From contig JAXDJH010000027.1 of NCBI GenBank assembly GCA_034663635.1, positions 1-8,176 of the forward strand: 8,176 nucleotides of DNA, read 5' to 3'. The stretch is from JAXDJH01 sp034663635. GTDB taxonomy: Bacteria > Actinomycetota > CADDZG01 > WHSQ01. The notes beneath the pieces are model-generated. The model made no database searches. It was given only the letters and a program-made list of their open reading frames with translations, and had not been told where the DNA came from. Within the stretch, counting starts at the first letter, position 1; each line of letters starts with the position of its first letter. Below, in pieces: positions 6,076 through 8,176 of this stretch. The translations under genes were made by a program, and so were the position numbers.

Positions 6076-7611
6076 ATGAGTTCGACACCGGGTTCAGATG
6101 AGGCGGGGCGCTCCGGCGCCCCGCTCATCGTTCTACAGGGGATACGGAAAGTCTTTCCGGGAGTCGTCGCGAACGACGACGTCGACCTCGAGCTCCAGAC
6201 AGGCGAGATCCACGCGCTGATCGGCGAGAACGGAGCCGGTAAGTCGACTTTGATGCGGGTCCTCTACGGCATGTACAGCGCCGATGATGGAACGATCTCG
6301 GTGAAGGGTGAGCAGGTCAAGATCACTTCACCTCGTCAAGCGCTCGCACTGGGCATCGGGATGGTTCACCAGCATTTTGTCCTCGTTGATCGCTTCACGG
6401 TGACTGAAAACATCATCCTCGGCTCCGAGGGTGGCGCGGTGCTCGACCTCGATAAGTCTGAGAAGAAAGTCGATGAGCTGGCGCGCGAGTACGGCTTCGC
6501 GATCAATCCGAAGGCTCTCGTGGATACCCTCTCTGTCGGACAGGAACAACGGGTGGAGATCCTGAAAGCCCTCTACCGCGGCGTCGACGTGCTTATCCTC
6601 GACGAGCCAACAGCCGTCCTAACTCCAAATGAGACGCGCGAGCTTTTTGTGCAGTTGAAGAATCTCAAAGCAGCGGGCAAGACGATCGTATTCATCAGCC
6701 ACAAGCTTGATGAGGTCCTAGGGATCGCGGACCGGATCACCGTCTTGCGCCGCGGCAAAGTGGTGGGCGAGACGACCCCTGCGGAAACCACGAAGCAGAA
6801 GCTCGCCGAGATGATGGTCGGGCGGCCGGTCCTATTCCGCCTCGACAAGCCCGCGATCGAGATGGGCGAACCGATACTCGAGATCGAAAGCATCTCTCTC
6901 GACACCACCTTGAACGAAGTTGGTCTCGCCGTGCATGGAGGCGAGATCCTGGGTGTGGCCGGGGTCGAGGGCAACGGACAACTCGAGCTCGCTGAGGTCG
7001 TGATGGGCCTCCACAAACCCGATTCGGGCTCGGTCTCGGTCGGCGGGAAAGACGTGACCAGTCTGAGCTGTGCTGAGCGGCGCGAGGCCGGGGTCGCCTA
7101 CGTCCCCGAGGATAGACACGGCAGGGGCCTCGTCCTCGACATGACCTTGTGGGAAAACACGGCGCTCGGTCGACAGACTCGGCCGCAGTACTCGACGCGG
7201 TTTGGAGTTCTTCTCATCCGCAAGATCAAAGAACTGGCGACGCGCCTGATCAAGGAGTTCGACGTGCGAGCGCGCTCGATCGCGGTGCAAGCCGCCACGC
7301 TGTCCGGAGGTAACCAGCAGAAGCTCATCCTCGCTCGCGAGTTGGAAGACGATCCCTTGTTGCTGATCGCTCATCAGCCGACGCGAGGACTCGACGTCGG
7401 CGCGATCGAGTTCGTCTGGAAGCAGATCCTGGATCAGAAAGCGGCTGGTCGAGCTGTGCTATTGATCTCTGCAGAACTCGACGAGATCTACGCGCTGTCA
7501 GATCGCATCGTCACGATCTACGAGGGCCAGTTGACAGGCGAGTTCACGCCGGATGCGACTCCTGAGCAACTCGGACTTGCCATGACGGGCAAGAAGGCGA
7601 AGGCGAGCTGA
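6076..7611 (+). CDS. Nucleoside-type ABC importer ATPase, two fused ABC domains
   Basis: A 511-residue cytoplasmic ATPase with two ABC domains, the YufO/NupO/RbsA-like layout, which powers the BMP-family importer. First domain: P-loop GENGAGKST 50-58, Q-loop Q99, signature LSVGQEQ 152-158, Walker B LILDEP with D176/E177, and switch H209, all intact. Second domain: the P-loop is replaced by GVEGNGQLE 296-304, signature LSGGNQQ is kept at 409-415, Walker B reads IAHQPT with H433/Q434 in place of Asp/Glu, and the switch His is A466 (ISAELDE). Degeneration of the second domain is normal for this family, which usually has AAQPT there; the His is a small variation. One consensus hydrolysis site per polypeptide is therefore expected. 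ATG at 6076 has only a weak upstream GGGTGG. The gene ends in TGATG, sharing one base with the permease start. Confidence 0.95.
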   Translation: MSSTPGSDEAGRSGAPLIVLQGIRKVFPGVVANDDVDLELQTGEIHALIGENGAGKSTLMRVLYGMYSADDGTISVKGEQVKITSPRQALALGIGMVHQHFVLVDRFTVTENIILGSEGGAVLDLDKSEKKVDELAREYGFAINPKALVDTLSVGQEQRVEILKALYRGVDVLILDEPTAVLTPNETRELFVQLKNLKAAGKTIVFISHKLDEVLGIADRITVLRRGKVVGETTPAETTKQKLAEMMVGRPVLFRLDKPAIEMGEPILEIESISLDTTLNEVGLAVHGGEILGVAGVEGNGQLELAEVVMGLHKPDSGSVSVGGKDVTSLSCAERREAGVAYVPEDRHGRGLVLDMTLWENTALGRQTRPQYSTRFGVLLIRKIKELATRLIKEFDVRARSIAVQAATLSGGNQQKLILARELEDDPLLLIAHQPTRGLDVGAIEFVWKQILDQKAAGRAVLLISAELDEIYALSDRIVTIYEGQLTGEFTPDATPEQLGLAMTGKKAKAS

Positions 7612-8176
7612 TGGTCACGAGGGCCGAAGCCGCGCCGAAACCTCGCCCGAGATGGCTCGACTTCCTCATCGGCCAGGGTCTCGCTTTGGGGAGTGCATTC
7701 GCGTTCGCGGGGTTAGTTGGCAGCATCCTGATCCTCGGCTACCACGAGAACCCGCTCGACGTGTTCCGTACGGTTTGGGTCTTCTCGACCTCCGAACCAT
7801 CCGACATAGCGCGCGTCCTTTCCTACGCGACGCCACTGATCTTTGCGGGTCTTGCTGTCGCGGTTGCCTTCAAAGCCGGACTGTTCAACATCGGTGTAGA
7901 GGGCCAATACATCGTCGGAATGGCAACGGGGGCCGCGGTGGCCCTCAGCCTCGACTCTTTCCCCCGGGTTTTGCTCGTCCCGTTGGTGATCATCGGAGCC
8001 ATGCTCGGGTCAATGGCTTTCGCCGCGATCCCCGCGATCCTGAAAGTGAAGACCGGCGCGCACGAAGTCGTCACGACGATCATGCTCAACGGGATCGCCA
8101 TCAGTCTCGTCGCGTGGATGCTCCGCAACCCATTGAAGTCCTCAGAGAAAGGCCTGATCGATCTACGAACCGATGT
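7611..8176 (+). CDS. ABC importer permease, nucleoside type (cut by right edge)
   Basis: Membrane permease of the BPD_transp_2 family (PF02653), first subunit of the nucleoside importer, YufP/NupP-like. The 188 visible codons start at ATG 7611, overlapping the ATPase stop as TGATG, which points to translational coupling. After a short Arg/Pro-rich cytoplasmic N-terminus come hydrophobic segments at about residues 22-43, 72-88, 99-114, 119-143 and 158-171. Family landmarks are KAGLFNIGVEGQYIVG at 88-103 and the cytoplasmic-loop motif TGAHEVVTTIMLN at 148-160, thought to contact the ATPase. The full protein should be roughly 350-400 residues, so about half is missing. A second permease (YufQ/NupQ-like) is expected next, outside the window. 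Confidence 0.94.
   Translation, partial: MVTRAEAAPKPRPRWLDFLIGQGLALGSAFAFAGLVGSILILGYHENPLDVFRTVWVFSTSEPSDIARVLSYATPLIFAGLAVAVAFKAGLFNIGVEGQYIVGMATGAAVALSLDSFPRVLLVPLVIIGAMLGSMAFAAIPAILKVKTGAHEVVTTIMLNGIAISLVAWMLRNPLKSSEKGLIDLRTD

Overview
The window is GC-rich (roughly 60% by eye) and densely packed, with ten protein-coding genes, several non-ATG starts and stop/start overlaps. A Cys-type sulfatase, acyl-CoA dehydrogenases, a PduO-type cobalamin adenosyltransferase and a lipoprotein-anchored nucleoside-type ABC importer together suggest a heterotrophic, high-GC bacterium, most plausibly an actinobacterial lineage. No phylogenetic marker is present, so this is an inference. I see no tRNA, rRNA, CRISPR array, insertion sequence or phage gene.

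Left block (minus strand, about 1-3083): an acyl-CoA dehydrogenase (ACAD2), then after an 8-nt gap an exported sulfatase, then after 28 nt a second acyl-CoA dehydrogenase (ACAD1) that runs off the left edge. The close spacing suggests one transcript. A secreted sulfatase between two paralogous fatty-acid-oxidation-type enzymes is the least ordinary arrangement in the window.

Middle block (about 3158-4890): a small three-helix membrane protein of unknown function on the plus strand converges on a minus-strand trio. In transcription order the trio is PduO-type ATP:cob(I)alamin adenosyltransferase, a zinc-ribbon Nudix hydrolase, and a small DUF4267-like membrane protein. The trio genes overlap by 4 and 8 nt, so they are probably translationally coupled. 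The convergent pair share one CTAG tetranucleotide that supplies both stop codons.

Right block (plus strand, 4953 to the right edge): a BMP/PnrA-type substrate-binding lipoprotein, a double-domain ABC ATPase and the first part of a permease. This is the standard layout of a nucleoside (purine/pyrimidine ribonucleoside) importer of the YufN-YufO-YufP/NupNOPQ type. The second permease expected in such operons would lie beyond the right edge.

Most of the window is recognisable metabolism and transport, and I found no convincing new system. The points worth a second look are the sulfatase/ACAD operon, the position of the catalytic glutamate in ACAD2, the coupled adenosyltransferase-Nudix-DUF trio and the orphan membrane protein.
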